From Vibrio sp. HA2012 (lineage in GTDB: Bacteria; Pseudomonadota; Gammaproteobacteria; Enterobacterales; Vibrionaceae), in the NCBI RefSeq assembly GCF_002812955.1, contig NZ_PFXK01000002.1, positions 469,704 to 533,703 on the forward strand: 64,000 nt of DNA, read 5' to 3'. The translations under genes were made by a program, and so were the position numbers. Numbering within the stretch: position 1 is the stretch's first letter; every line of letters begins with the position of its first letter. The notes beneath the pieces were generated by a model that did no database searches, had not been told where the DNA came from, and saw only the letters and a list, made by a program, of their open reading frames with translations. Shown one piece after another: positions 8,515 through 18,344 of the stretch.

Positions 8515-10512
8515 CTAAAACTCAGCTTTTAGACGAACAATCACACTCGGCTCGATATAAGTCGGAATGGTGAAAGATTCTGATGTGTTCGCATATTCAA
8601 GATGACGGCCATAGAGAAGATTATTCCCGGTAAGGCTAAAAGAGTAAGCCGGAGTGATCTGCCAATTCCAGCTCAGATCCAATGAAGTAAAATCATCCGT
8701 ACTGTATGCCTCACCATCTTCGGCTCGAAATACAGCATACAACGCATGCTGTGCATTAACCTGTACACTACTTTTCATGAAAATTTGCTTCATTTCACTG
8801 CTGAATCCAACCGCAGAAGCCGTGCCCGAAGCCAAAGAATAATCATATGAGGTATAACTGTAACCAAACTCAGTTTTAATGTTATCGGCCATCTGCCAGC
8901 CAACAACCAACTCTCCACCATAACTCTCCAGTTCCGCACTATAACCCAACTGATAAATGATTTTCATTGTACTGAGATCTGCAAGGCTTCCTTCCTGAGC
9001 AACACTTGTCGCTAGAACATTATCAGCTTTAGTATGAAACAGAGACAGATCAACATTCCAGTCCTGATGAAGGTAACGGTAGCCCAGCTCTTCGGAAACA
9101 GAATGCTCGGCTTCGGCATCCGTCGTTCCCCGGATTTCAGCATTGATCCATTGTGCATTAAGTAACGGATTACCCGTATCACCAAGATCCCCAACCTGAG
9201 CACCAAGGCTGTCCACTCCCAGATCATATTCCAGCAGACAAGGAATACGCACACTCTGACTTACCGATGCCCACACAATATGCCGGGGTGCGGGAGTCCA
9301 GACCAGACGAGCCATCGGCTGATGTTCCCAGCCGGTATAGGTGTTATGCTCTGATTTATTACCCACAATCAATGTCAGTTCATCCGGAATAGCATCAAAC
9401 TGAGCCTGCATAAATGCACCGTACAGGGTAAATTCATCTTCATCATTCAGACTGTATGAATAGGCCACTTCTTCAGAAGAGAGATCATTATACCGATAAT
9501 TAACCCCCCAATCGAACTGCCAGCCATCCAGCAGAGTATTCATCTGATAATCGATGTCATAAAAATTAAAATTATCCTGATAATAAACCTGGTGACCTTG
9601 CTGCATTGCCCAGGATGACTGCAGGGTCTGATTGATATTATCTGACAAACGCTGTTCGTAGCGCACCATCAGTTGTGCATGCATGCGCCGGTTAATATCA
9701 TCCACATCTAGCCGGGAATTATCTGAATCAGATAGCCGGACACCCTGCCCGACCGCAATATCGCTGTATTGCCCCTGGATCAGCAAAGAAGACGCATCAT
9801 CCGTACTCAGATCCAAGCGGCCGCCGACACTCTTTTTCCTGCGGGTGTCCGTCGGAGTAATTCGAGTTCCCTGCTCAGAAGCATCCGCCTGCTCAGAACT
9901 TCCGTATAACCGAAATGTACTTCTTCCTCCCAGCTCACTGCCAATACGAAAATCTATACTGTGGTCAGTATCGCTGCCGGTCCTAGCCTGAAGCAGCATA
10001 CCTCGGGTATCATCGGAGTGTTTGGTAATGATGTTAATCACGCCATTAGTGGCATTACTTCCCCACAGCAGTCCACCCTGTCCCCGTATCAATTCAATCC
10101 GTTCAATGTCATAGACCGGAATATCCAAAGCCTCCCAGTAAACACCCGCGAAACTTGGATTATAAATACTCTGACCATCAATCATAACCAGTGTCTTGCT
10201 GGAATAGCGGCCGGCAGGAGCCCGGGTTGTAATGGCATACTGATTAGCATCAATGCGCCGTACCTGAATACCGGGCACAAGAGATAAAGCCTGTGGTACT
10301 GAAGTTACCCCTGACTGGACAAGCTCCTGGTGGGTAAGAACATAAAGAGATGCTGCGGTTTTTGATGCGTCCTGAACCCGCTTCATTGCAGAGGTCGTCT
10401 GAACATCAGTTGCCATCAGTTTATCCAGATCGAGTCCCGGAAGATCTGAATCAGCAAGAGCCACAGGAGAAATTAAAGTAATAATAAGTATTCCATACTG
10501 CCTGTTTAACAA
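8515..10512 (-). CDS. TonB-dependent outer-membrane receptor
   Basis: The 665-residue protein has a signal peptide ending near residue 20 (SPVALA). It has a plug domain at about 45-165 with RIELIRGQGGLLWGSNATNGVINI, given here in overlapping parts as RIELIRGQGG and ATNGVINIIT. A beta-barrel follows and ends in a terminal aromatic-type strand (VIVRLKAEF). The ligand is unknown. It is the first gene of an operon with the yfiR-like and GGDEF-EAL genes, which suggests a signalling receptor coupling ligand capture to c-di-GMP. No Fur box was seen upstream. Confidence 0.9.
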   Translation of the reverse strand: MLNRQYGILIITLISPVALADSDLPGLDLDKLMATDVQTTSAMKRVQDASKTAASLYVLTHQELVQSGVTSVPQALSLVPGIQVRRIDANQYAITTRAPAGRYSSKTLVMIDGQSIYNPSFAGVYWEALDIPVYDIERIELIRGQGGLLWGSNATNGVINIITKHSDDTRGMLLQARTGSDTDHSIDFRIGSELGGRSTFRLYGSSEQADASEQGTRITPTDTRRKKSVGGRLDLSTDDASSLLIQGQYSDIAVGQGVRLSDSDNSRLDVDDINRRMHAQLMVRYEQRLSDNINQTLQSSWAMQQGHQVYYQDNFNFYDIDYQMNTLLDGWQFDWGVNYRYNDLSSEEVAYSYSLNDEDEFTLYGAFMQAQFDAIPDELTLIVGNKSEHNTYTGWEHQPMARLVWTPAPRHIVWASVSQSVRIPCLLEYDLGVDSLGAQVGDLGDTGNPLLNAQWINAEIRGTTDAEAEHSVSEELGYRYLHQDWNVDLSLFHTKADNVLATSVAQEGSLADLSTMKIIYQLGYSAELESYGGELVVGWQMADNIKTEFGYSYTSYDYSLASGTASAVGFSSEMKQIFMKSSVQVNAQHALYAVFRAEDGEAYSTDDFTSLDLSWNWQITPAYSFSLTGNNLLYGRHLEYANTSESFTIPTYIEPSVIVRLKAEF

Positions 10513-10577
10513 CGTCTTCTCCTGATCATTCTTGCTTTATTCAAACCACGTCACCCTTTTTGACGCACAACTCAAGC

Positions 10578-10609
10578 ACATAAGGTGGCATTTGAATTTC
10601 ACCTTATGT
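10578..10609. repeat. Inverted repeat ACATAAGGTG-N12-CACCTTATGT
   Basis: Perfect 10-bp arms lie at 10578-10587 and 10600-10609, 66 bases upstream of the TonB receptor start codon. There is no adjacent T-run on the minus strand, so an operator or leader hairpin is more likely than a terminator. Confidence 0.6.
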
Positions 10610-10777
10610 TAAAAAATTCTAATGATGGGATATTCGCCGCCCGGACGAAAAATGAAAACTGTTATATGTATATGATGTATTTATCTGCCTACTGCGCATA
10701 ATTTACAGATACATATTTACAACCTTTTATTCACACCTAGCCAATAAGATATTGAACTTATTCATCATTATTTTATG

Positions 10778-10806
10778 TTCAGTACATAGCAACATATCGT
10801 ACTGAA
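10778..10806. repeat. Inverted repeat TTCAGTAC-N13-GTACTGAA
   Basis: Perfect 8-bp arms lie at 10778-10785 and 10799-10806, about 100 bases past the AraC gene stop. It could be a weak terminator for that gene or a regulator site. Confidence 0.45.
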
Positions 10807-10902
10807 GCTGAACATTTTAATGGACGCAGAGAAAATAATAAATGATTAATAACCAGCTTTTACCGCTTATTTACTGATTAACAAATCATCTATTTTCTCA
10901 GT

Positions 10903-11790
10903 TCAAAAATGTAACCGCTTCCTATATTCTCTGGGAGAACAGCCATAATACTTTCTGAATCGGTGCGTAAAGTTATACGGGTCTTTATAACCGAGACGAG
11001 TAGCGACCATACTGATACTCCAGTCCTGATATCGCAAAAGATCAACCGCCTTTTCCATTCTCAGAGCGATCAGCCTCGCTCTAGGGGAACAGCCAAACAG
11101 TGTTTTCGATATCCGGTTCAATTGTTCTTCACTTAAAAAACATTGCTCTGCCATTATTTTTACTGTCCACGGAAGATGAAGCTGCGATTCGACTTCATTG
11201 AATAAGGTCTGAACACGTATTGTTGAATTCAGTGGCTGAGCTTCCATCCCGGTCAACAGTCTCAACAACTCACTGATCAGTAACTTCCGGTACCCCGGCC
11301 TTCCGTTAATTTCACTGTAAAGCAATACCATCAGAGACCAAACCTGTTCACACTGAAAAAACGGTATAACCACCTGCCCCATCCCCGCTATTTCATGCCA
11401 TTTTTCTGCCGGCGGCAACAGCATCCAAACCATTTTCCATTCCACTGACGGATCTTTTATCTCAAAACGAAAACAACTCTCAGCCGGAAGTATGGTCAGG
11501 GAGTTAGGCGTAATGGTAGTCTGTCCAAAAGGGGTGGTTAACAAGCCTTCACCTTCCACAGTAAACAGCAGCGAATGCACATCAACCCCGTTCCGTTCTA
11601 CCCGGTATCCTTTCGACAGTTCAGATAAGCCGGCAACACTAAACCCGTCACCCTCCAGCTCAGGAATATCAGATAACGTGAGAAAACGTTCTTTGCAGGT
11701 ATCTGACAGATAAACATGGTCCCGCCATTCTTTAGGTGGCTCAAAACCATCAATGACAGATTTGCACATGTTTTCGCTTTTTTTGAACAT
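10903..11790 (-). CDS. AraC-family transcriptional regulator
   Basis: The C-terminal hundred residues hold two helix-turn-helix motifs (VKIMAEQCFLSEEQLNRISK and ISMVATRLGYKDPYNFTHRF) ending in CSPREYRKR, typical of AraC proteins. Residues 1-190 form a cupin-like ligand domain without close resemblance to a named member. It is divergent from a MATE pump gene, with only 53 bases between start codons, so control of that pump is the most likely role. Control of the downstream TonB operon is also possible. Confidence 0.88.
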   Translation of the reverse strand: MFKKSENMCKSVIDGFEPPKEWRDHVYLSDTCKERFLTLSDIPELEGDGFSVAGLSELSKGYRVERNGVDVHSLLFTVEGEGLLTTPFGQTTITPNSLTILPAESCFRFEIKDPSVEWKMVWMLLPPAEKWHEIAGMGQVVIPFFQCEQVWSLMVLLYSEINGRPGYRKLLISELLRLLTGMEAQPLNSTIRVQTLFNEVESQLHLPWTVKIMAEQCFLSEEQLNRISKTLFGCSPRARLIALRMEKAVDLLRYQDWSISMVATRLGYKDPYNFTHRFRKYYGCSPREYRKRLHF

Positions 11791-11843
11791 TTCCTTATCC
11801 GTATTTCGATATTATATTTGCCGCATATTCATGAGGAATCATT

Positions 11844-13214
11844 ATGACATCCAACTTTGCGACAAAAACAGCGCCAACTCATTTATTGTCAAGTGTTGCC
11901 AGACTTGCCTTCCCTGTTGCACTGCAGAGTGCACTGGTTGCAATTCTGGCTCTGGCTGATGTATTGATGGTCAGTGACTTTGGTAAAGAAGCAACTGCCG
12001 CTGTGGGAATCGCCTCAAAATGGCACTTTGTTGCCATCATGATTATGGCAGGACTGACCACCTCCAGTGGAGTACTTGTGTCACAATATTGGGGAAAGGA
12101 AGACAAAGAATCGGCTAAAACTGTTTCTGTACAGGCTATGAAGCTGGGAATACTGCTGATGCTTCCGGTTACACTACTTATTACTCTGTTTTCTGACACC
12201 ATTATGTTACTGCAGACTAATGACTACAGTGTTATTACACTTGGATCACAGTACCTGTGGTTTAGCTTTCCGGTACTGATCCTCACTCACCTGGTGATTG
12301 TGACCGAATCCAGTTTGCGTTCCAGTAATGATGCCGTATTACCCCTGCTTGTCGGTACACTGACTATTTTTATTAATATCGCCCTGAATTTCTGGTTGAT
12401 AAGAGGCGGGCTCGGTATTGAAGCAATGGGGGTTGCCGGTGCCGCTCTGGCAACCACAATCTCACGAACAGTTCAGGTTATTATTCTGTACCGGATACTC
12501 AAATACCGAAACCACTGGCTGGTTATTACCCGGACACTGGATGATGGTAAAAAATTGTGGAAATCGTTTTCCTCACTGGCTTTGACCAATGCCGCCAATT
12601 CACTGCTATGGGCAATTGGTACACTCACTTATCAGATGATCTTCGGTCATCTGGGTACCACCGAACTTGCCGTCTTCAGTATGCTTGGTCCATTTGAATC
12701 TCTCTGTTATTCCTCTTTTCTCGGTATTTCCGTGGCTTGCTCCGTACTTCTGGGACAATCGCTCGGACGCAGTGAATTTGCTCAGGCACAGAGCATGACC
12801 AAAGTATTCCTGAAATCCGTTTTCACGTTTGGACTGATACTCGGCGGAGTATTGTTACTGGGCAGGGAATTATTACTGGAATGGCTGAATCTGACTAACC
12901 CGGAACTGTACCCTATGGCGCTTCCCGCGATTTCAGTACTCTGTTGCGGGATCTGGCTACGAATGCTCAATATGATCATCATTAACGGTATTCTGCGTTC
13001 AGGAGGAGAAAACCTGTTCTGTATCAGAATGGATTTTATTGCGATGTGGATGGTCGGGATCCCGCTGGTAGCGTATGGGGCATTTATCGGCCAATGGGGG
13101 TTTAATTGGGTATACGCACTGATGCTCTCAGAAGAGATCGTCAAATTCTCACTCTGTTTCCATCGTTATCTGCAGCATAAATGGGTAAATAACCTGACAT
13201 TACAGCACAGCTAA
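11844..13214 (+). CDS. MATE-family multidrug/cation efflux pump
   Basis: The 456-residue protein has about 12 membrane segments arranged in two similar halves, as in NorM-type exporters. It exports cationic compounds in exchange for Na+ or H+ at the inner membrane. GAGGAATC lies just before the ATG. It is divergent from an AraC regulator, which suggests induced expression. Substrate unknown. Confidence 0.9.
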   Translation: MTSNFATKTAPTHLLSSVARLAFPVALQSALVAILALADVLMVSDFGKEATAAVGIASKWHFVAIMIMAGLTTSSGVLVSQYWGKEDKESAKTVSVQAMKLGILLMLPVTLLITLFSDTIMLLQTNDYSVITLGSQYLWFSFPVLILTHLVIVTESSLRSSNDAVLPLLVGTLTIFINIALNFWLIRGGLGIEAMGVAGAALATTISRTVQVIILYRILKYRNHWLVITRTLDDGKKLWKSFSSLALTNAANSLLWAIGTLTYQMIFGHLGTTELAVFSMLGPFESLCYSSFLGISVACSVLLGQSLGRSEFAQAQSMTKVFLKSVFTFGLILGGVLLLGRELLLEWLNLTNPELYPMALPAISVLCCGIWLRMLNMIIINGILRSGGENLFCIRMDFIAMWMVGIPLVAYGAFIGQWGFNWVYALMLSEEIVKFSLCFHRYLQHKWVNNLTLQHS

Positions 13215-13247
13215 GTTCTACCGTTTCATCCGGACAGGAAGAAACGG

Positions 13248-13646
13248 TTATTTCTTATCACTCTGATGTTCATACATGCGCCGGTAACGGTTAGACATAT
13301 TTGGCTTAGGCTTTTCCGGAACGCTCTGCCGGGCATGAAGCAGATGACGAACCGCCAGAATCGGATGCGGCAGCAACATCTTAGGTCCGGAATAACGCAT
13401 AACCATGCGCATTTTCTCTTTCTGCTCAGGCTTGTAGCAATGAATCGGACACCGATTACAGGCTGGTTTTTCCTCACCATAGGGACAACGGTCAAGTTTT
13501 GTGACAGCGTAACTCAATAGATTGTCACATTCCGGACATAACTGCCTGGCGGAATTATGAGTATCCTTGCAATATATCTGCACCATGGCTTTGAGTGTTT
13601 TATATTCAATCGCCAGTTTTCCTGTCAGGAGCTTGCTATCATTCAT
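13248..13646 (-). CDS. ygbA: YgbA-type (nitrous oxide-stimulated promoter family) protein
   Basis: The 132-residue protein carries cysteine pairs spaced as in the YgbA_NO family: CPECDNLL, then CPYGEEKPACNRCPIHCY. This pattern suggests a metal or Fe-S site. E. coli ygbA belongs to the nitric-oxide-responsive NsrR regulon; whether that holds here is not shown. It is convergent with the MATE gene; a hairpin (ACCGTTTC/GAAACGGT, 13220-13248) spans the junction. Confidence 0.8.
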   Translation of the reverse strand: MNDSKLLTGKLAIEYKTLKAMVQIYCKDTHNSARQLCPECDNLLSYAVTKLDRCPYGEEKPACNRCPIHCYKPEQKEKMRMVMRYSGPKMLLPHPILAVRHLLHARQSVPEKPKPNMSNRYRRMYEHQSDKK

Positions 13647-13741
13647 CTGTATCTACTTCTGCATTCTGGTGTAAAATCTGATTTTAATTCTATCAGAAAA
13701 GAAAGTATCTATTTTGAGCCATGCCATAATGAGTAAACCTG

Positions 13742-15112
13742 ATGTTATCTATTTTCGATATCTATAAAATAGGAGTTGGCCCTTCCAGCTCCCATACCAA
13801 TGGCCCTATGATTGCCGGCTTCGAGTTCGGAAAAAAATTATCACCACAGATAGCCAGAGTCGTCCGTATTCAGGTAGATCTGTTCGGTTCTCTGTCTCTG
13901 ACCGGGAAAGGACACCATACTGATAAAGCGGTTATGATGGGGTTACAGGGAAACCGTCCGGACACAATCGACATCCCCGCAGCCACTGAACTCATGATAA
14001 GCAATCTCGACAAGCATCAGTTGCTGTTGCAGGGAATGCATGCCATTACATTTAATCCTCATTCTGACATACTGTTCCATAATGATAACCTGCCCCTGCA
14101 CGAAAATGGCATGGCAATATCCGCCTATGATGTAAACGGTGTTCAGCTCGACCGGCAGGTATACTATTCCATCGGTGGCGGCTTTATTGCAACAGAGGCT
14201 GAGCTGGAACAGGGATATTCTGACCATGATACTGCCGTAGAGTTTCCGTTTTATTCAGCAGATGAGCTTCTTCGGCAAGCAGAAAAAAACGGATTCTGTC
14301 TGGGCGGGCTGATCATGCGCAATGAACTCGCTTTCAGAACCAATGACGAAATTAATCAAATGGTTAATCGTATCTGGGAGGTTATGTCAGCTTGCGTCAC
14401 TAACGGACTAAACACCGAAGGAATTCTTGAAGGCGGGCTGAATGTTACCCGCAGGGCTTCCGCCTTGCTAAAAAAACTGGAAGCAAACCGTGCACTGACC
14501 ACTGACCCGATGGAGATCATGGACTGGATCAATGCTTACGCTTTTGCGGCCAGTGAAGAAAATGCTTCCGGTGGTCAGGTTGTCACTTCCCCGACAAACG
14601 GGGCTTCTGGTGTTATTCCGGCTGTTCTTATGTATTACAACCAGTTTATTCGCTCTCTGGACACTAAACAATTGCGGGATTTCTTTGCGGTTTCCGGTGC
14701 AATAGGTATGTTGTACAAAATGAATGCCTCTATTTCAGGAGCCGAAGTCGGCTGTCAGGGGGAAATCGGTGTTTCTTCATCCATGGCCGCAGCAGGGCTC
14801 ACTGCACTACGAGGCGGAAGTAATGAACAGATCTGTATCGCGGCTGAAATTGCGATGGAACATTCACTTGGTATGACCTGTGATCCTATCGGTGGTCTGG
14901 TTCAGGTTCCCTGTATTGAACGCAATGCCATGGGAGCCATCAAAGCTATTAATGCTTCACGTATGGCACTAAAAAGAACCAGTAAATGTTTAATTTCTCT
15001 GGATAAAGTAATAGACACCATGTATCAGACAGGGAAGGATATGAATAAAAAATACCGGGAAACCTCACTGGGCGGTCTCGCTATTATTCATCTTGCACCG
15101 CCGTGTGAGTGA
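13742..15112 (+). CDS. sdaA: L-serine ammonia-lyase (Fe-S type)
   Basis: The 456-residue protein is full length for the single-chain bacterial enzyme. The beta domain starts with MLSIFDIYKIGVGPSSSHT. The alpha domain carries the cysteines that hold the [4Fe-4S] cluster (GCQGEIG and TCDPIGGLVQVPC). It converts serine to pyruvate and ammonia in the cytoplasm. No strong ribosome site was seen before the ATG (GAGTAAACCTG). The upstream neighbour is divergent and no cotranscribed serine permease is present. Confidence 0.95.
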   Translation: MLSIFDIYKIGVGPSSSHTNGPMIAGFEFGKKLSPQIARVVRIQVDLFGSLSLTGKGHHTDKAVMMGLQGNRPDTIDIPAATELMISNLDKHQLLLQGMHAITFNPHSDILFHNDNLPLHENGMAISAYDVNGVQLDRQVYYSIGGGFIATEAELEQGYSDHDTAVEFPFYSADELLRQAEKNGFCLGGLIMRNELAFRTNDEINQMVNRIWEVMSACVTNGLNTEGILEGGLNVTRRASALLKKLEANRALTTDPMEIMDWINAYAFAASEENASGGQVVTSPTNGASGVIPAVLMYYNQFIRSLDTKQLRDFFAVSGAIGMLYKMNASISGAEVGCQGEIGVSSSMAAAGLTALRGGSNEQICIAAEIAMEHSLGMTCDPIGGLVQVPCIERNAMGAIKAINASRMALKRTSKCLISLDKVIDTMYQTGKDMNKKYRETSLGGLAIIHLAPPCE

Positions 15113-15202
15113 CCTGACCCGGTTAACTGTTCGTGTTTTTTACTCAATAGCAAATCTGGACTACTCTAAAGAGTGGGCATACAGCCATTTTAAGATGTAA
15201 TA

Positions 15203-16936
15203 ATGAAAATGACTCATCAATCCTCAGAATATAGCGTTGGTATGGCGAATACCACGCAGAATACCCGTCAGAAGCCTTCCGTGAATAAACCTTGGTTGAA
15301 GAGTTTTCCTGCTGATGTACCGGCCACAATCAATGCCGATAAGTATCAGAGCATCAATGAAATGTTCCGGGATTCTTTCACTAAAAATGCTGAAAAAGCC
15401 GCATTTGTCAATATGGGGCATACACTCTCTTTTCGTGATCTGGACGAGAAAAGCACAGCCTTTGCAGCCTACCTGCAACAGCAACTGCATATGAAAAAAG
15501 GCGACCGGATTGCACTGATGATGCCGAACCTTCTGCAGTACCCCATTAGCATACTTGGGGCATTAAAGGCTGGCCTGGTTGTTGTCAACGTCAATCCGCT
15601 CTATACACCAAGAGAGTTATGCCATCAGCTCCGGGATTCCGGAGCCACCGCTATTGTCGCAGTGACTAATTTTGGTAACAACCTGCAACAAGTAGTCGCA
15701 AAAACCAGCATAAAACATATCATTCTGACTCGTATTGGTGATGAACTGGCACCACATAAGCGTACACTGGTTAACTTTGTGGTTAAGTATGTGAAGAAAA
15801 TGGTACCCAAGTATAACCTTCCAGGTGCTATCTCTCTGAAACGGGCTCTGACTCAGGGCAAAAACCTGCCTTATAACGAGCCCGACATTAAACCGGATGA
15901 TCTGGCTTACCTGCAATATACTGGCGGAACAACCGGTCAGGCTAAGGGTGCCATGCTGACACACAGGAATATTATTGCCAACGTCCTGCAGGTTTACGCA
16001 CATTTTGCACCAAGAACCTTACTGGTCAATGAGCATGCCGTAACCCCGTTGCCGCTTTATCATATATTTGCTAATTCCGTCAGCATGATGCTGATCATGT
16101 ATTTTGGCGGAACCAACCTGCTGATCACCAATCCCCGGGATCTGGACAGTTTTGTCAGTGATCTGCGCAAGTATCCGTTTACGATGATTTTCGGACTGAA
16201 TACACTGTTTAATGCTTTGAATAATCACGCTGGCTTTCGTTCGCTTGATTTCAGCCAGGCAAATTTCACCATTGCCGGAGGTATGGCAACACAGAAACAT
16301 GTCGCAGAAGAATGGCAACGTATCACCGGAATGCCAATTATTGAAGGGTATGGTTTAACCGAATGTTCACCGGTTGTGGCCGGCGGTACTCACACACAGC
16401 AATCTTTTATTCATTCTGTCGGTGTTCCGATGCCAAGTACAGATATCCGGATTGTGGATGACGATAACCGCGAATTAGATATCGGCGGGGTCGGTGAGTT
16501 ACAAATCCGTGGTCCACAAATCATGAAGGGGTACTGGAAGCAGGAGCTGGAAACCAAAGCAGTGATGCATGACGGTGGCTGGATCAGCTCCGGAGATATC
16601 GGAAGAATGGACGATAACGGTTTTTTCTATATTGAAGATCGTAAAAAAGATATGATTCTGGTCTCCGGATTCAATGTCTTTCCGACAGAAATTGAAGAAG
16701 TTGCCACCCTTCACCCTAAAATAACTGAAGCGGCCGCTATTGGTATTCCGGACGAAATCTCCGGAGAAAAAGTAAAGCTGATCGTGGTAACCAGCGCCCC
16801 TGTTTCCGCAGACGGAATCAGGAAACATTGTCGTAAACACCTGACCGGTTACAAGGTTCCTAAGTTGATTGAATTCAGGGATGAACTGCCGAAAACCAAT
16901 GTCGGAAAAATCCTTCGCCGGGAATTAAGAGATTAG
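15203..16936 (+). CDS. fadD: Long-chain acyl-CoA synthetase FadD
   Basis: The AMP-binding motif YTGGTTGQAKGAM, the GYGLTE motif and the C-terminal KILRREL end identify an acyl-CoA ligase, and overall similarity to FadD (NKPWLKSFPADVP, YQSINEMFRDS) is strong. It activates imported fatty acids with ATP and CoA at the inner membrane. Homology with E. coli FadD begins at about residue 27, where there is a GTG codon (15281), so the first 26 residues may not be translated. The ribosome site before the ATG at 15203 is weak; another ATG is at 15242. Confidence 0.9.
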   Translation: MKMTHQSSEYSVGMANTTQNTRQKPSVNKPWLKSFPADVPATINADKYQSINEMFRDSFTKNAEKAAFVNMGHTLSFRDLDEKSTAFAAYLQQQLHMKKGDRIALMMPNLLQYPISILGALKAGLVVVNVNPLYTPRELCHQLRDSGATAIVAVTNFGNNLQQVVAKTSIKHIILTRIGDELAPHKRTLVNFVVKYVKKMVPKYNLPGAISLKRALTQGKNLPYNEPDIKPDDLAYLQYTGGTTGQAKGAMLTHRNIIANVLQVYAHFAPRTLLVNEHAVTPLPLYHIFANSVSMMLIMYFGGTNLLITNPRDLDSFVSDLRKYPFTMIFGLNTLFNALNNHAGFRSLDFSQANFTIAGGMATQKHVAEEWQRITGMPIIEGYGLTECSPVVAGGTHTQQSFIHSVGVPMPSTDIRIVDDDNRELDIGGVGELQIRGPQIMKGYWKQELETKAVMHDGGWISSGDIGRMDDNGFFYIEDRKKDMILVSGFNVFPTEIEEVATLHPKITEAAAIGIPDEISGEKVKLIVVTSAPVSADGIRKHCRKHLTGYKVPKLIEFRDELPKTNVGKILRRELRD

Positions 16937-16952
16937 AATGCCTGCCTGAAAT

Positions 16953-18344
16953 CTAAAAACTTACCGGCAGATAATCCGTCGCCATCTCAACTTCTGGCTG
17001 TGATGTGTTATGGAAGTGTCGGTAAGTATGGCTGATAAGATACGTTTCAATCCTCAGTAACGAGTCCGTAGTCGTGTCCTGGCACTGGGTAAAAGCCGCT
17101 GTATACGCTTCCCGCATTTCTCTCTCCAACTGAAAATACCCGGTCAGAAACAAATAATGCTGTAAAGAATCCATATTCATCTGTTCCACTTCCGGACATA
17201 GCTGCCGGAGTTTAGATATCACAGCATCCTGTTCTCCAGAAAGTGATTTTCCATGGATTCTCAGCAGGTTAAGTTGAAGCATATCTTTTTTACACAATAC
17301 GGCTCCTCCTTTCCAGCGCCGTATTTCCAGCTCAAATTTCTTGAGATACATATAACTGAGTTTTTGATTATTCTGCGCAACATACAATAACCCTCGCAGA
17401 TAGCGAAAATATACAGGAGGGCAGTCACGAAAAGTATTTTTTACCGCACGATAACAAAGCTGATAAACTTCCTGAGATTTTTCATAATCTTCCTGAATCA
17501 GATATAAGGCTGCGAGTAGTCCCTGACGGGCATAATTATCCGGAACTAAACGACAGGCATTGCGCATAATATCAACCGCCTGATTTACCCTTCCCTGATT
17601 CAGTTCCAACTTGGTTTCAATGTCCAGAGCGGTCAGACTATAACGTTCACACCTTAACCTATAGTCCTGAAGCGCTTTCCTTGCTTCTGTATTCTGACCA
17701 TTTTCTATCAGGGCGTTAGCAAGCCGCAGGTATACCCAATCTTCATCTGAAGACTCATCCAGATGCTTAAGTAAGGAACGATAAAAACGAACCGCCACAT
17801 CGTACCGGTTAGCTTTCTCAAACAGTCTCCCTCTCAGTTTCTGGATGGAATAAAAGTGATCAGGATGGCTGATTTCAAGCTCGTTGCAGACCGATAACTG
17901 AGATAAACCACTACTGTCATCCGACAAGTAAAAGGACTTAAGCACATACTTGTTCCGATAAAGAGTATATATTTTCTGCCGGATTTCTGTTGCAGACCAC
18001 GAGGCAGAAACGATACCGTCAATACCAGAATCAATCGCTTTACGAATGATATCTGCCTGATCTGAAGCCGCCCATATAATAAAAACGGCGTCCTTTCTTA
18101 ACCGAGAATGATGAGTAAGTTCGTCAAAAAGTAGCCAGACATTGTCGTTATTATCCATTTTTTCACTGGCAATAATAATGTCGTAGGATGTTCCACTCGC
18201 CCTTTGTAAGGCAATCTTTGCATTATTAGCATTATGTATTCTGGCCTCGTTGGCTTCCATACTCCTCAATATCAGACGAGCATTTTTCGCCATCGAAAAC
18301 GAATCACTGACAATTAAGACATTGGCATTTTTTAGTTTAATCAC
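16953..18344 (-). CDS. Pseudo-receiver domain protein with TPR-like repeats
   Basis: Residues 5-125 have the fold pattern of a response-regulator receiver domain (ANVLIVSDSFSMAKNARLIL). The phosphoryl-accepting Asp is replaced by Ser (about residue 60 in YDIIIASEKM), and one of the acidic-pocket Asps is also replaced. Residues about 165-440 are helical repeats resembling TPR units (RLFEKANRYDVAVRFYRSLL, LANALIENGQNTEARKALQ). It probably acts as a phosphorylation-independent scaffold. It is convergent with fadD, 16 bases apart, with no kinase gene nearby. Function unknown. Confidence 0.75.
   Translation of the reverse strand: MIKLKNANVLIVSDSFSMAKNARLILRSMEANEARIHNANNAKIALQRASGTSYDIIIASEKMDNNDNVWLLFDELTHHSRLRKDAVFIIWAASDQADIIRKAIDSGIDGIVSASWSATEIRQKIYTLYRNKYVLKSFYLSDDSSGLSQLSVCNELEISHPDHFYSIQKLRGRLFEKANRYDVAVRFYRSLLKHLDESSDEDWVYLRLANALIENGQNTEARKALQDYRLRCERYSLTALDIETKLELNQGRVNQAVDIMRNACRLVPDNYARQGLLAALYLIQEDYEKSQEVYQLCYRAVKNTFRDCPPVYFRYLRGLLYVAQNNQKLSYMYLKKFELEIRRWKGGAVLCKKDMLQLNLLRIHGKSLSGEQDAVISKLRQLCPEVEQMNMDSLQHYLFLTGYFQLEREMREAYTAAFTQCQDTTTDSLLRIETYLISHTYRHFHNTSQPEVEMATDYLPVSF

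Larger units (their letters stand above)
10513..10902. other. AT-rich intergenic region with two inverted repeats
   Basis: This 390-base region separates the AraC-family gene from the TonB operon on the same strand, and must hold the operon promoter. It holds two inverted repeats, listed separately. No open frame or RNA gene was recognised. Confidence 0.6.
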
